This document shows, one piece after another, positions 12,518 to 12,683 of a stretch of DNA of 12,683 nucleotides. The stretch lies in assembly GCA_965661055.1 (NCBI GenBank), contig CBFICS010000027.1:1-12683 (forward strand), in the 5' to 3' direction. Made by a program: the position numbers and the translations under genes. Below the pieces are notes generated by a model, which made no database searches, was not told where the DNA came from, and saw only the letters and a list, made by a program, of their open reading frames with translations. Within the stretch, counting starts at the first letter, position 1, and each line of letters opens with the position of its first letter. Source of the stretch: CBFHSF01 sp965661055 (GTDB lineage: Bacteria > Bacteroidota > Bacteroidia > Flavobacteriales > Schleiferiaceae).

Positions 12518-12683
12518 AACACAAACCAACCCACATTTACTAACCTAAACCTTTATCCAAACCCAACTACAAAAGGTTTTACTTTGACATTGTCAAATTC
12601 TTCTGAATTACCCATTACGGTGACTCTTCACGATGTATTAGGTGTAGAGGTATTCCGCGAGGTATTTATTCCAGAAGGAGGTT
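12518..12683 (+). pseudogene. orphan T9SS type A sorting-domain fragment (runs off right edge)
   Basis: After an in-frame TAG (12515-12517) and with no start codon, the frame reads NLNLYPNPTTKGFTLTLSNS and HDVLGVEVFREVFIPEGG to the window edge. LYPNP...G and the following beta pattern are the hallmark of T9SS type A C-terminal sorting domains. A sorting domain is useless without a signal peptide and cargo, and neither is encoded upstream in this frame, so it is probably the tail of a lost or frameshifted secreted-protein gene. It lies 24 bp after the lipoprotein stop in a different frame and does not extend that lipoprotein. Confidence 0.65.

Overview
The window looks like chromosomal DNA of a marine-type Bacteroidota, most likely Flavobacteriia. 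The indications are an XrtF-type exosortase, fragments carrying type IX secretion (T9SS) C-terminal sorting domains, lipoproteins with an acidic/lysine stretch after the lipobox cysteine, few Shine-Dalgarno sequences, and several matches to the Bacteroidota -7 promoter element TAnnTTTG (or TATCTTTA) 17-26 nt before start codons. No rRNA, tRNA, CRISPR array or intact insertion sequence was seen.

Layout. (1) 1-1331, minus: the end of a surface-polysaccharide locus, with a WbpB/WlbA-type UDP-GlcNAcA 3-dehydrogenase followed, in a stop/start overlap, by a WbpD/WlbB-type hexapeptide N-acetyltransferase that runs off the left edge. (2) 1332-1412: a compact divergent promoter region with a perfect 9+2+9 inverted repeat between two -7 elements. 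(3) 1413-3067, plus: an XrtF exosortase and a protein with class I terpenoid-synthase-like Asp-rich motifs. (4) 3303-5811, minus: a 616-residue fold-type-I PLP enzyme of the Cys/Met-metabolism superfamily and, just behind its stop, a multiply frameshifted, 5'-truncated GloVer-repeat/T9SS pseudogene. (5) 5812-7075: an AT-rich stretch with a possible 51-residue small gene (plus), a stand-alone CheY-like receiver and a truncated PAS fragment (both minus). (6) 7076-10517, plus: the most interesting part, a four-gene operon kdsB - kdsA - [transaldolase-like domain fused to a KdsD-type CBS pair] - kdsC-like phosphatase, closed by an intrinsic terminator. (7) 10605-12683: two lipoprotein genes facing away from each other, about 700 bp between them with short unexplained reading frames and a hairpin, and an orphan T9SS sorting-domain fragment at the right edge.

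How the genes work together. The minus-strand pair on the left belongs to the pathway to UDP-2,3-diacetamido-uronic acids used in O-antigen, capsule or glycoprotein glycans. The right-hand operon has the complete layout of a CMP-3-deoxy-ulosonic acid pathway (sugar phosphate -> condensation with PEP -> dephosphorylation -> CMP activation). The place of the arabinose-5-phosphate isomerase KdsD (SIS domain + CBS pair) is taken by a transaldolase/fructose-6-phosphate-aldolase-like domain carrying the same kind of CBS pair. The KdsA-, KdsB- and transaldolase-like proteins each differ from familiar relatives at residues near the sugar substrate. I infer either a different route to arabinose 5-phosphate or synthesis of a Kdo-like sugar other than Kdo. 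This is a hypothesis from sequence only, and comparisons to family members are from memory.
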